Positions 1 through 9,245 of a stretch of 64,000 nucleotides of DNA are shown one piece after another (the first letter of the stretch is position 1; every line of letters starts with the position of its first letter). Where the stretch lies: NCBI RefSeq assembly GCF_003339865.1, contig NZ_QPKV01000002.1:310001-374000 (forward strand), given 5' to 3'. The DNA comes from Pedobacter chinensis (GTDB lineage: Bacteria > Bacteroidota > Bacteroidia > Sphingobacteriales > Sphingobacteriaceae). The translations under genes and the position numbers were made by a program. The notes under the pieces are model-generated. The model searched no databases, was not told where the DNA came from, and saw only the letters and a program-made list of their open reading frames with translations.

Positions 1-123
1 TTTTTTGTTGCCAACCGCATACGTTTGAACAGTTTTTGCGACTGCTTTAACGGCTTTTTTGTTCTGTGCGGCTGCAGTAAATGCAGTTGCCAAAACCAAT
101 AGGATGCTCAGATTTTGTTTCAT
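1..123 (-). CDS. Secreted protein, N-terminal fragment
   Basis: The 5' end of a minus-strand gene that runs off the left edge of the window. Translation from the ATG at 123 gives a classic signal peptide: MKQN, then a hydrophobic core LSILLVLATAFTAAA and a likely cleavage before QNKKA. The roughly 20 mature residues visible are lysine/alanine/valine-rich. Too little is present to name a family. It lies downstream of the GH18 gene on the same strand, about 190 bp away, so it could be the last gene of the glycan locus or a separate unit. Confidence 0.6.
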   Translation of the reverse strand, partial: MKQNLSILLVLATAFTAAAQNKKAVKAVAKTVQTYAVGNKK

Positions 124-316
124 TATCATTATTTATTTACGTTTAACGCCTTACAAACGACGCATTTATTTTATTTCACGATCCGAATTTCCGAATAAAT
201 CATCCATTTAAGTCACAAAATCATAAATATTACATATCATTTTTTATCTCTCGTTTTTACTATTCCTCATAACGTTTTATCTCTTAGGAAAATAACTCAT
301 ATCATGCGTTACCTAA

Positions 317-1435
317 TTATTTTAAGCTTTTGTTAATCTGATCAAGCAGATACCCTTTCAAATCAGAATCGTATTCCCAAAACATTACTCCTCCCATTTT
401 ATTTTTATTCACATACTTGCACTTTTCCGTTACAGATACCTCATCGTCATAAGTCATGTATTCGCGGGTTACAGAATTAAAAATATAAGAAGCTTTTGCA
501 TCTTTATCATGGTATCTGGTAAATCCCTTTTGATTGATTAAACTATCTTTAATAAAGGTATAACCCTTTCCATACTTAGTACTTAGAACCGAATCACCTA
601 AACCTTTTGTTGAGTTTGGTTTTAATGTAAACGAACGACTGTAAAAAGCAATTCCCATGACCAGCTTATGGGCCGGAACTCCGGCCGTTAGAAACTCTCT
701 GAAGGTTTTATCAGCATAATTTTCAGCAGGGCGTATTTTCGAGTTGTAAAGATTCGTGTGATGACCGGCAAAATCTCTGTTATAAAAATCATATGTCATG
801 AGGTTTACAAAATCAAGATATTGTTGTGCTTTATCCATTTCAGTGTGATTGATAAAGTTGGTAAAACCACCCACTGCAATAGTTAAAAGCTTTTTGGTTT
901 GTTGTATCTTTTCTAAGCTATCGAGTTCAAGCCGAACTTCTTTTAACATTAAAGTAAAGTTCTGCTTATCTTCAGGTCTGTACACATTACCTTCTTCGCC
1001 AGGAATTGCAGGGTATTCCCAATCAATATCCACCCCATCCAGATTATATTTTTCAATGATTTTCACCGCGCTTTCGGCAAAAGCTTTCCTTGACGTATCT
1101 GAAAGTGCAGCATCAGAAAAATTTTCACTCCAGGCCCATCCGCCAATGGAAATTAAGATTTTAAGATTTGGATTTTTAAGTTTAAGCTTATTTAAATTTT
1201 GCAGATTTAAAGTATCTGTTGCCTCTTTACTTAACAAAGCACGGTTGTTTTTCACATTAACAAAAGCATAATTAATATGTGTTAATTTTTCAGCCTGAAT
1301 TTTATTTATATCCACTAAGCCTCTATAACCACCCACATAACCGATCACAACTTTTGTTTTAGGCTTCCGTTCTGATCGCATGGCGTTTAGTGTAATTACA
1401 CTAAACAGCGCAAGAATAAACAGCTTAATTTTCAT
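317..1435 (-). CDS. GH18 chitinase-like glycoside hydrolase, secreted
   Basis: A 372-residue single-domain GH18 TIM barrel with an N-terminal signal peptide (about residues 1-18). The family signature DxxDxDxE is intact: D133-G-V-D136-I-D138-W-E140, with E140 the expected proton donor and D138 assisting substrate-assisted catalysis. The SIGGW strand (about 96-100) and the C-terminal GVMFWEYDSD (about 352) also fit the family. Members hydrolyse beta-1,4-linked N-acetylglucosamine in chitin or related amino-sugar chains. No carbohydrate-binding domain is present. It is the last PUL-side enzyme, 94 bp after the GH88 gene, so co-transcription is plausible but less certain than for the tightly packed genes upstream. 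Confidence 0.9.
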   Translation of the reverse strand: MKIKLFILALFSVITLNAMRSERKPKTKVVIGYVGGYRGLVDINKIQAEKLTHINYAFVNVKNNRALLSKEATDTLNLQNLNKLKLKNPNLKILISIGGWAWSENFSDAALSDTSRKAFAESAVKIIEKYNLDGVDIDWEYPAIPGEEGNVYRPEDKQNFTLMLKEVRLELDSLEKIQQTKKLLTIAVGGFTNFINHTEMDKAQQYLDFVNLMTYDFYNRDFAGHHTNLYNSKIRPAENYADKTFREFLTAGVPAHKLVMGIAFYSRSFTLKPNSTKGLGDSVLSTKYGKGYTFIKDSLINQKGFTRYHDKDAKASYIFNSVTREYMTYDDEVSVTEKCKYVNKNKMGGVMFWEYDSDLKGYLLDQINKSLK

Positions 1436-1529
1436 CTGTATAAATTATTAATTGTGTTGTTTATTGTTTTAAAAGGTATTAATGAACTCACAGGCTCGGT
1501 TTGTTTTTAATTGTGAGAAGCTATTAGAT

Positions 1530-2702
1530 TTATTTACTTCTTAAAAGCGCTTCCAAATAATAGTAATCTGCATAGTTTATAGGCACATCTATTTCAGATT
1601 TTGCAGGGCGATGGCCGGTGCTGTGTTCTAAAATAAAACCATAATTATCTCCTGTTTTACTCGTGTATTTTGTACTTAATGAATATAAGATTTTATCAGC
1701 TGCTGCTTTATATTTCTTTCCATTTTTACCATATCCGGCAAGTTCATACAAAGCAGATGCCGTGATTGCTGCCGCTGATGCATCTCTTGAAGTATTTGGG
1801 ATTTGTGGATCATTATAATCCCAATATGGAATGCCATCTTCAGGAGTGATTTTATTGTTTAATATAAAACCAGCAATTCCTTCTGCCTGAGCTAAATAAG
1901 TTTTATTTTTTGTTTCACGATAACACATCGTGTAACCATATAACGCCCATGCCTGACCACGTGCCCAGGCCGATTCATTTGCATAACCCTGTGCGGTTAC
2001 CTTTTGCAAAATATTTTCGGTTTTCAGCGTATCATAATCCACTACGTGATAAGAGCTGAAATCTGGTCTGAAATGATTTTTTATCGTGTTGTTTGCGTGT
2101 GAAATTGCAATTTTATAAAAAGATGAATCGCCGGTCATTTTAGTGGCTTCAAAAAGTAATTCTAAATTCATCATGTTATCGATAATGACAGGATACTGCC
2201 ATTTATCGCCGTTATGATCCCAGGATTTTAAAACACCCGCAGTGGTATTAAACCTTGTTGATAAAGATTTAGCCGCCTGAATAATAACCGAACGATAAGC
2301 GGTGTCTTTAGTAAGGCGATAACCATTTCCGAACGGGCAATAAATCATGAAGCCCAAATCGTGCGTACCTTTGTTGTATTGTTCCTTTTTAATATCTTCT
2401 GAATATTTTCTGGCTAAATCAAGCCATTTTTTATCTTTTGTGTATTCATAGAAATACCAAAGCTCGGCGGGAAAAAAACCACTTGTCCAGTCTTTTGAAA
2501 TAACCATTTTAAACTGTCCATTTTCTACTGTTCTTGGCGAAACCAGATTTGGCTTGATCAAACGGGCAGAATCTACATTTTTAATGAGTACATCTGTTTG
2601 TTTTGCTGCTGATGAAAATGCTTTGGCAACATCAACTTTTTGTGCCTTTACCATACTGAATGACAGTACACTTAATAACGTTATCTTAATTTTTAAATTC
2701 AT
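1530..2702 (-). CDS. GH88 unsaturated glucuronyl hydrolase, secreted
   Basis: A 390-residue alpha/alpha-barrel protein of family GH88, with a signal peptide ending near MVKAQ. GH88 enzymes remove the 4,5-unsaturated uronic acid that polysaccharide lyases leave at the non-reducing end, by hydrating the double bond. The two catalytic aspartates of the family are visible: D115 in HDLGF and D175 in IIDNMMNLELL. The WARGQAWALYG and RDASAAAITASAL blocks are also typical. Its start lies 1 bp after the stop of the lyase gene upstream, which makes functional coupling very likely: the lyase makes the unsaturated end and this enzyme removes it. Confidence 0.92.
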   Translation of the reverse strand: MNLKIKITLLSVLSFSMVKAQKVDVAKAFSSAAKQTDVLIKNVDSARLIKPNLVSPRTVENGQFKMVISKDWTSGFFPAELWYFYEYTKDKKWLDLARKYSEDIKKEQYNKGTHDLGFMIYCPFGNGYRLTKDTAYRSVIIQAAKSLSTRFNTTAGVLKSWDHNGDKWQYPVIIDNMMNLELLFEATKMTGDSSFYKIAISHANNTIKNHFRPDFSSYHVVDYDTLKTENILQKVTAQGYANESAWARGQAWALYGYTMCYRETKNKTYLAQAEGIAGFILNNKITPEDGIPYWDYNDPQIPNTSRDASAAAITASALYELAGYGKNGKKYKAAADKILYSLSTKYTSKTGDNYGFILEHSTGHRPAKSEIDVPINYADYYYLEALLRSK

Positions 2703-2703
2703 A

Positions 2704-3888
2704 TTATAACCAGATTAAAGGATTACGAATAGGTAGATTCCTGATAACCTCCTCTACCTGAGGTTTATGATCTAACTTAGCCCATGTACTATACCAATTC
2801 GCCTGATCGAATTGAACTGCCCCGAACAGCAAAAACGGTTGTGCAACGGGCCAGTTATCCCAATACATTACATCAGGCTTTAAAGTCCATTTATTTTTAT
2901 CAGCGATGAATGGATAAAGATACTGAATACCTTTCTTGATTGATTTTCCATCTTCCGTTTCAAAATCCCAAAGATTATCCTTTGGAGTAGAAAGGATTTG
3001 GCAAAGCATGGTCATTGCATCTAAATTAAAAATAGAATAACCATAAGGTTTTGTTCTTGCTATTTCTAATGGGAAACTACCATCCATCCCCATTTGATTG
3101 GGCAATAAGATTGTTTTATAACTTATACGCAGGGAATCAAGCATATTATCATCTTTGCATAATTTAGCGAAAGATGCGACTTGCATGGCCCAGCAGGTAG
3201 CGTGGTTATTTTTAACTGTCTTTTCCTGAATGCCAGGTTTAGAAGTGTTCAACCATAAAATATAATCAGCGAACCATTTTTTTACGCCGCTTAAGGTTTT
3301 TTTATCAAACGCTTTAGCATTTTCCATTACCAAAGCTCCTTGTGCTACTTCCATTAAGTGAATGGTATCAATAATACCATAATTACGGCCTGTAAATCTT
3401 CCTTTTACCGCTTGTGCGAAAAGCAAATTTGGATTCATTAAGGTTTCTGCATTTATAAACCATGCTTGAAAATGTTTAACAGCTTGTTTAACATACTTTT
3501 CATCGCCTGTGATTTTATATGCTGATGCTAAGGCACCGATAACTTTGCTGAAACGAATCATTGCCTTACGATGCGCCACAAAGTTGTCAGGATTAGTTAA
3601 TCCATCCCTGTTGATATATGGCCCGTCAGGATTTTGAGGATCTGGCCAAAAGTAATCAGCTTCTGAGAAAAAGTCGTGCTTTCCTCCTGCGCTTCGCGGC
3701 GATGAAGATGCCGTTACCGTTATGGGATCTTGTTTCATTGCCAAGGCTGCTTCTTCCAAAACTTGTTTTTTCAGTAATGTTTCAGCCTGCTTCCTCATAT
3801 TTGCAGGATCAACATCTTTTTTGAAAGAAAATGCTGTCGCAGTTACAAATACAGTTGTAAAAAATAGTATAGGAATAATTCTTTTCAT
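2704..3888 (-). CDS. Alginate-lyase-fold polysaccharide lyase, secreted
   Basis: A 394-residue protein with a signal peptide (about residues 1-19) and an alginate_lyase (PF05426) alpha/alpha-toroid. Recognisable blocks are EADYFWPDPQNPDGPYINRDG (about 76), a central helix-rich region, and KNNHATCWAMQV (about 227), where the Asn-His pair sits in the family's active-site cleft. The fold occurs in alginate lyases and in PL38-type glucuronan lyases; the sequence alone does not say which uronan is cut. Because neighbours include GH88 and beta-glucuronidase-like GH2 enzymes, a glucuronic-acid-containing glycan is more likely than pure alginate. Spacing of 1 bp on both sides places it firmly in the operon. 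Confidence 0.8.
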   Translation of the reverse strand: MKRIIPILFFTTVFVTATAFSFKKDVDPANMRKQAETLLKKQVLEEAALAMKQDPITVTASSSPRSAGGKHDFFSEADYFWPDPQNPDGPYINRDGLTNPDNFVAHRKAMIRFSKVIGALASAYKITGDEKYVKQAVKHFQAWFINAETLMNPNLLFAQAVKGRFTGRNYGIIDTIHLMEVAQGALVMENAKAFDKKTLSGVKKWFADYILWLNTSKPGIQEKTVKNNHATCWAMQVASFAKLCKDDNMLDSLRISYKTILLPNQMGMDGSFPLEIARTKPYGYSIFNLDAMTMLCQILSTPKDNLWDFETEDGKSIKKGIQYLYPFIADKNKWTLKPDVMYWDNWPVAQPFLLFGAVQFDQANWYSTWAKLDHKPQVEEVIRNLPIRNPLIWL

Positions 3889-3889
3889 A

Positions 3890-6352
3890 TTATAACTCCA
3901 TAAAAATTGTTTTTAAACCCTCTGAAGAACCTGAGATGATGCTTTTTCCTTTGTTTAACCTGACTTTAATAATGGCTCTTCCGTTATATGCCTGTACTTT
4001 TCTGGATCCTGAAGAAGTACCTTGATTATCAATCATTTTACCATCTCCGGTTAAACCAAAATTAATCCAGTTCACAGCATCTAAACACTGAACACCTTTA
4101 TTGTCAAAAAGCCTGATTTCAACCGTGGCAACATCGCCTTGCTGATCTACCTTTGTTAAAGTCATTTCAACAGGCTTTGTCCATTTTTCTATTTGATAAT
4201 TGAATTTGATTTCATCGGTAGCAATTTCTTTTCCTTTTTTAGCGATCACTTTTACCGTGTTTTCGCCTTTAACAAACGGAAAATTCCAACGCAATCCTGC
4301 TGCAGGGTAATCCTGACTATTTCTTTTCTTCGAACCAAAACTTTTTCCATTCAGGAAAATTTCTGCTTCCGTAGCATTCGAATAAACCTTTACCATCTTC
4401 TCTTCTCCTTCTTCGCCCCAACGCACTGGCCAGGTATGACCGTAAATATGAGCCATTGGTTTTTCTGTCCAGTAAGATTGAAATACATAGTAGGCTTCTT
4501 TTCTGGTAAAATCTCTTTCAATTACACCTTTTTGGTTCATGTAAGGCACGGGATTATCAGGGCGAACAGGTGTTGAAAAATCTTTAAAAGGCCAATAAGC
4601 CGTTCCACTTAACCAAGGCATACTTTCTTGTTCTTTTAAATGCCAATCGATCAGGTTTGTAATATAAGATTCGCTCCAATCGCCATCTTTTGATATTCTG
4701 GCTGCACCTCCATAAAGTGAGGCATCGCCCGCTCTTTCATCAGCACTTCCACCTGTTTTAATTTTGCTTAGCGCTTTATCCGGATTTTCTGAATGACGCA
4801 TGGCGTGGCTATCGCCACCCCACTCTACGTGTAAAAAGCGCTTCACTTTTGAAAATTCGTCTTCCGATGCTTTTTTGTAATCGGTATAAGCACCACGATA
4901 CCAACCCGCCCAGATAGAAGGAGAATACACATCAACGATATCTGCACAAAAATCGCAACGCCTGATGGCGGTATAACGAGCAGCATCCATTTGATGGGAA
5001 AGATCATTTAATTCTTTCATAAATGCTCTGATTTTCTCTTTATCGAACGCTGGAAAATCTCCCGGCCAATCATTTTCATTTCCTAATCCCCAAATGATAA
5101 TAGATGGATGATTATAATGTTGCTCAATCATGTTTGTCAGCATTCTGCGAGCTTGTTGCTTGTAAACATCGCCACCTAAACCACCACGGCACCATGGAAT
5201 TTCTTCCCACACCAGAATGCCCAAACTATCACAAAGGTTTAAAACAATGCGGGATTGCTGATAATGCCCCAAGCGAATAAAGTTTACGCCCATATCTTTC
5301 ATCATTTGCATTTCGGTCCGAATCATGTCTTCTGTCATTGCGGCTTCAACACCAGCATGATCTTCATGGCGATGCGTGCCACGTAACAACAAACGTTTTC
5401 CATTTAAATTGAATGGGCCTTTCTCTACAAACTCAATATGCCTGAAACCAATTTTTTCTTCTCCATTATAATTTCCCGTTGGAGAAATCACTTCATATTG
5501 CAAGCGATACTGCAATGGGTGATCAGTTGACCATAATTGGGGTTTCTTAACTTCCAGGTTCCACAATTCAATGTCAGCAGTAAGATTATTCAAGCGCTTC
5601 TCGCCTTTGGAAACCACCCTGCCTGCAGGATCAATAAGTTTAAACTGAACCCGGGCATCATTTACGCCAGCTGGATTGTAAAATCTTGCTTTAACAGATA
5701 ATTTACCTAGCTTTCCCTGTGCATCAACTTCTGCTTTAGCAAACATTTTATCAACAGAAAGTGCAGGTACGTAAACTAAATTAAGATAGCGATAAATTCC
5801 TCCGTAAACATTAAAATCAGAAAGGTCGGATGGAATCATCTCCAGATCTCTGGAATTATCGGTACGGATGGAAACAGGCACTTTACCTTTAAACTGTTTT
5901 TGATAGACTTCAGTTTTTTGAAATGCTGCAACTGCATCGGTAATGTCAACTGTCCATTCATCGTAGCCGCCCACATGCGAGCCAACCTTGGTTGTATAAA
6001 CATACACATCGGTTTTTTGCCCCGCACCTTCGAAATGCAAAATCGTTCTTCCTTTTTGATAAGGATTTTCAATTTTTAATTGTGTGCGATACCAGGATGG
6101 TCCCTGGTAATAATTCACATCAGGGTCAACAGCATCTTCTGCGTTTACACAATGTGGCAAATTCACGTTTTGCCATAGTGGAACAGATTCAGGATTACCT
6201 AACCCAACCGGACGAACAGCCTCCCAAATTCCACCTAAATCTTGTTTCAAAAACTCCCAATCACCGTTTAGTCGGATTGATTGTTGTGCAAAAGATAACT
6301 GACTTGTAATCAGAAAGATTGTAAAGATTATATATTTCGTTTTATTTAACAT
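3890..6352 (-). CDS. GH2 beta-glycosidase, secreted
   Basis: An 820-residue GH2 enzyme with a signal peptide ending at SFAQQ, then a sugar-binding jelly-roll, an immunoglobulin-like domain, the TIM barrel (about 310-620) and C-terminal beta domains. The acid/base glutamate is E426 in GLGNEND and the likely nucleophile is E510 in HVEWGGD. GH2 covers beta-galactosidase, beta-glucuronidase, beta-mannosidase and others; the exact sugar cannot be read from sequence alone. It is the second of three GH2 genes in this operon and differs clearly from the other two in active-site surroundings (VEWGGD rather than TEYGAD or TEFGGD). It is separated from the next GH2 by only 4 bp. Confidence 0.88.
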   Translation of the reverse strand: MLNKTKYIIFTIFLITSQLSFAQQSIRLNGDWEFLKQDLGGIWEAVRPVGLGNPESVPLWQNVNLPHCVNAEDAVDPDVNYYQGPSWYRTQLKIENPYQKGRTILHFEGAGQKTDVYVYTTKVGSHVGGYDEWTVDITDAVAAFQKTEVYQKQFKGKVPVSIRTDNSRDLEMIPSDLSDFNVYGGIYRYLNLVYVPALSVDKMFAKAEVDAQGKLGKLSVKARFYNPAGVNDARVQFKLIDPAGRVVSKGEKRLNNLTADIELWNLEVKKPQLWSTDHPLQYRLQYEVISPTGNYNGEEKIGFRHIEFVEKGPFNLNGKRLLLRGTHRHEDHAGVEAAMTEDMIRTEMQMMKDMGVNFIRLGHYQQSRIVLNLCDSLGILVWEEIPWCRGGLGGDVYKQQARRMLTNMIEQHYNHPSIIIWGLGNENDWPGDFPAFDKEKIRAFMKELNDLSHQMDAARYTAIRRCDFCADIVDVYSPSIWAGWYRGAYTDYKKASEDEFSKVKRFLHVEWGGDSHAMRHSENPDKALSKIKTGGSADERAGDASLYGGAARISKDGDWSESYITNLIDWHLKEQESMPWLSGTAYWPFKDFSTPVRPDNPVPYMNQKGVIERDFTRKEAYYVFQSYWTEKPMAHIYGHTWPVRWGEEGEEKMVKVYSNATEAEIFLNGKSFGSKKRNSQDYPAAGLRWNFPFVKGENTVKVIAKKGKEIATDEIKFNYQIEKWTKPVEMTLTKVDQQGDVATVEIRLFDNKGVQCLDAVNWINFGLTGDGKMIDNQGTSSGSRKVQAYNGRAIIKVRLNKGKSIISGSSEGLKTIFMEL

Positions 6353-6356
6353 TTGA

Positions 6357-8999
6357 TTAGTACACTTTTCTTAATTGAATTGCATTTAAAACGGCTTTGC
6401 CTTCAATGGAATTAAAATCGATAACAATCCCTTTTCCATTTTGAACTGTAATTCTTGTTTTCTTTTGTACGGCAGTTGTGTAACCAAAATCGGCGGCAAG
6501 GTTTACCTGATTCATGAAAGAAGAGCCATTTATTGAAACACTAAAAACTCTCTTTTCTTCTGCTTCTTTTTTGTGGTTATTATCTAAATTATAAGCCAAT
6601 GCCTCTTTCGATTCGCCACCAACCAGTTCCGCAAAGTGTAATGCAAGTTCATATTCCCCATCCGGAACATCGAACTTAAATTGCTTAATACCAACTTGCT
6701 GTGTTTGGTAAATTGGATCATTATCCGTACCCAAAATATTTTTATCGCTACCATACATGATCCGGTTATTGGTTCCTTTGTAAGGCTCGCCACCTATCCA
6801 ACCCCATGAACCGACTCTGTAAGGTTGATCAGGCATCCATAACTGATGTTCTTTTTCATCGATATAGAAACGTTTGGAACCTAAAAGCACGTTCATGTTG
6901 GTAAAAGCAATTTTCGAATCTGTAAACTTAAAAGGCTGTAGCTGGAAATTGATATCAGCCTGATCATTCTGATCACCGGAAACCACTCTCAACTGATTTA
7001 GGCCATTGATAAATGGTACATTCCAGTCTATAATGTGATCGACTGCTTCTTTAGTCCCTAAGCTTTTTCCATTTAAAAACAATTCAGCTGATTTTAAATT
7101 AGTGGCCACTTGTACAGGTTGTGTGCTTGCGAGTGCTCCCGAATCTGCAATTCCTGTCCGATCTTTCCATTGTGCAGATGTTATTTTCAAATACGGTTTT
7201 CCAGATAAATAAGCCTGATAAAGGAAGTAAGTATCTTTAGGTTGACGGCCAATGGTTAACAACCCTTTATTATTGATATGCGGCATGGTTTCCTCACGGG
7301 TTTCTGAATTGAAATCAGCCAGATTCCAGGCCATTCCGCCCGCAACAAAAGGCCTGTTCAGCATGGCATTTAAATAAACCTGATGAAATTGTAAGGCGTA
7401 TTCAATACTCTTGTCGAAACGAATTGGTGCAAAAGATCTGATTCTCGGATCAGCATCTGCTCCATATTCCGTTACCATAAATGGCGTATTGGGTAGTTCT
7501 TTATGATGGCGATCTAAGAACTTAGCAAAATCTGCAGGAACGCCGGAATACCATCCGGAATACAAATTCCAGCCTACTATCATCGGGATTTTGGTTAAAC
7601 CTACTTTGTTGTAAATATCCCAGGCACCATGATTAACCAATAATGTATATCGAGATGGATCTAACCTTCTCGTTAATGAATCTAACTTTTGAGCCAGTTC
7701 ACGAACATGGTCAAAGTAAATTTGTTGCCGAGGCTTATCGTTTGAAAACTTCAACCTCAGTAAAATTTCATTCATATATGCCCAAATGATAATGCTCGGA
7801 TGATTAAAATTTTGTTTGATCATCTCCGTTTGCATATTCAGACAGTTGTTGGTAAATGCCTCGGTTTCCGTAATGGTATTTACAACCGGAATTTCTACTG
7901 ACGCCAGAATCCCTAAACGATCACAAGCTTCTAAAATTAATGGATCTTGTGGGTAATGCGCCACTCTTAAGAAGTTTCCACCCATTGCTTTAAGCCATTC
8001 TACATCTTTAATCTGCAAAGCATCGGGGGTTGCATTCCCCAGGTTTTCATAATCCTGGTGCCGGCTTGCACCAATTAATTTAACAGATTTACCATTCAGG
8101 AAAAATCCTTTATCTGCATCGAATTTAAACCAACGAAAACCGAGTGGACTGGAAACCTGATCAACAACAACCTTTGTTTTAGAATCGATAATTTTTGTAA
8201 CAACGCGATACAGATACGGGTTTTCCGGCGACCATAATTCTGGTTTTTTAATCGATTTAACATTCTGACTAACAGACTTTTTTTCGCCTTTATTTAAACT
8301 AAGGGTAGCAGTTTGAGAGGCAACCTCCTCGCCTTTTGAATTAAATATTGTGGTATTGATTTGTAATTTCCTGGCTAGTGTTGAAGTGTTTTCAATGTAA
8401 CTGTTGATGTTAACATCAGCTGTTTCAGCCGAAACTTGTGGAGTAGTAATAAACACCCCGGAACTTCCATTTTCATGTTGAGAAAAGTGAACTGAATTGG
8501 TTATTAATAAAGTAACATTACGGTACATTCCGCCGAAAAAGGTAAAATCGGCAGTTAATGGCGGGATATCTTCATTGAAACGATTATTGGCCCTAACCTC
8601 AATAACGTCATTAGTGTAGTTCAGGAATTGTTTTATCGGAACAATGAATTTTGCATAACTTCCGATGTGTTTACCAGCAGATTTACCATTCACTAGCACT
8701 TCAGATTCCTGAGCTATTCCATTAAATACCAGAAAAATATCTTTATCCTTTGCCGATTCATCCAGCTTTAATTTTCTTTTGTATATTCCCAAACCGCGAT
8801 AATAACCCGGTGTATCATCTAAAACATCTTTGTTATTCCAGGTATGGGGAATATTAACCTGCTCAACAGAACCGTTTTCTTTTTGAAATTCCCATTGATC
8901 GTTTAAACTAATGGCTTTTCGACCAGCATCTTGCGCAAAACTATTCAAACCTGATATGGTAAAGAATAGTATAAATAAAATTGATTTCGCTTTTAACAT
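6357..8999 (-). CDS. GH2 beta-glycosidase with C-terminal malectin-like domain
   Basis: A multidomain GH2 enzyme. I chose the ATG at 8999 because it starts directly with a good signal peptide (MLKAKSILFILFF...SFAQ); an in-frame ATG at 9041 would add 14 basic residues. From the 8999 start, the acid/base is E411 in AYMNEIL and the nucleophile E511 in VTEYGAD. After the barrel and a beta domain, the last 160 or so residues form a malectin-like carbohydrate-binding module, with aromatic patches around YRVGSWGW and ALHFAEL. The added module suggests binding to polymer or long oligosaccharide. The upstream 200-bp spacer from the GH3 gene contains a small palindrome, so this gene may have its own leader. 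Confidence 0.88.
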   Translation of the reverse strand: MLKAKSILFILFFTISGLNSFAQDAGRKAISLNDQWEFQKENGSVEQVNIPHTWNNKDVLDDTPGYYRGLGIYKRKLKLDESAKDKDIFLVFNGIAQESEVLVNGKSAGKHIGSYAKFIVPIKQFLNYTNDVIEVRANNRFNEDIPPLTADFTFFGGMYRNVTLLITNSVHFSQHENGSSGVFITTPQVSAETADVNINSYIENTSTLARKLQINTTIFNSKGEEVASQTATLSLNKGEKKSVSQNVKSIKKPELWSPENPYLYRVVTKIIDSKTKVVVDQVSSPLGFRWFKFDADKGFFLNGKSVKLIGASRHQDYENLGNATPDALQIKDVEWLKAMGGNFLRVAHYPQDPLILEACDRLGILASVEIPVVNTITETEAFTNNCLNMQTEMIKQNFNHPSIIIWAYMNEILLRLKFSNDKPRQQIYFDHVRELAQKLDSLTRRLDPSRYTLLVNHGAWDIYNKVGLTKIPMIVGWNLYSGWYSGVPADFAKFLDRHHKELPNTPFMVTEYGADADPRIRSFAPIRFDKSIEYALQFHQVYLNAMLNRPFVAGGMAWNLADFNSETREETMPHINNKGLLTIGRQPKDTYFLYQAYLSGKPYLKITSAQWKDRTGIADSGALASTQPVQVATNLKSAELFLNGKSLGTKEAVDHIIDWNVPFINGLNQLRVVSGDQNDQADINFQLQPFKFTDSKIAFTNMNVLLGSKRFYIDEKEHQLWMPDQPYRVGSWGWIGGEPYKGTNNRIMYGSDKNILGTDNDPIYQTQQVGIKQFKFDVPDGEYELALHFAELVGGESKEALAYNLDNNHKKEAEEKRVFSVSINGSSFMNQVNLAADFGYTTAVQKKTRITVQNGKGIVIDFNSIEGKAVLNAIQLRKVY

Positions 9000-9134
9000 T
9001 TGTTTCTTTTTTATTGCAAATAATTTTGCCAGTCTTTTCATCTTATCGTTATGCTGCCCTGTAAGCTACTAAGTAATCAGTTCAGCTCCTTATAGCATCA
9101 TCCAAAGGCGTACGCAAAGCCAACGCATTTAGGG

Positions 9135-9151
9135 CCCCAATTAAATTGGGG
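9135..9151. repeat. Short palindrome in the GH3-GH2 spacer
   Basis: The 200-bp spacer 9042-9245 interrupts an operon whose other enzyme gaps are 1-13 bp. It contains CCCCAATT, one central A, then AATTGGGG, a perfect 8-bp inverted repeat followed by GATGACGACC. It may be a remnant of a repetitive palindromic element or a processing/attenuation hairpin. I found no open reading frame in the spacer. Confidence 0.4.
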
Positions 9152-9245
9152 ATGACGACCGTTCATAGTATATGTTCTATGCATCACGCCTTTCTGTCCT
9201 GAAATGCCGTTCAGTTAAACATCCATTCTTGCGAACAAATCTTTC

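Noticed and set aside
849..1271. Plus-strand ORF of 140 codons opposite the GH18 gene
   Set aside because: It lies wholly antisense to a gene with intact catalytic motifs and its translation has no recognisable domain.
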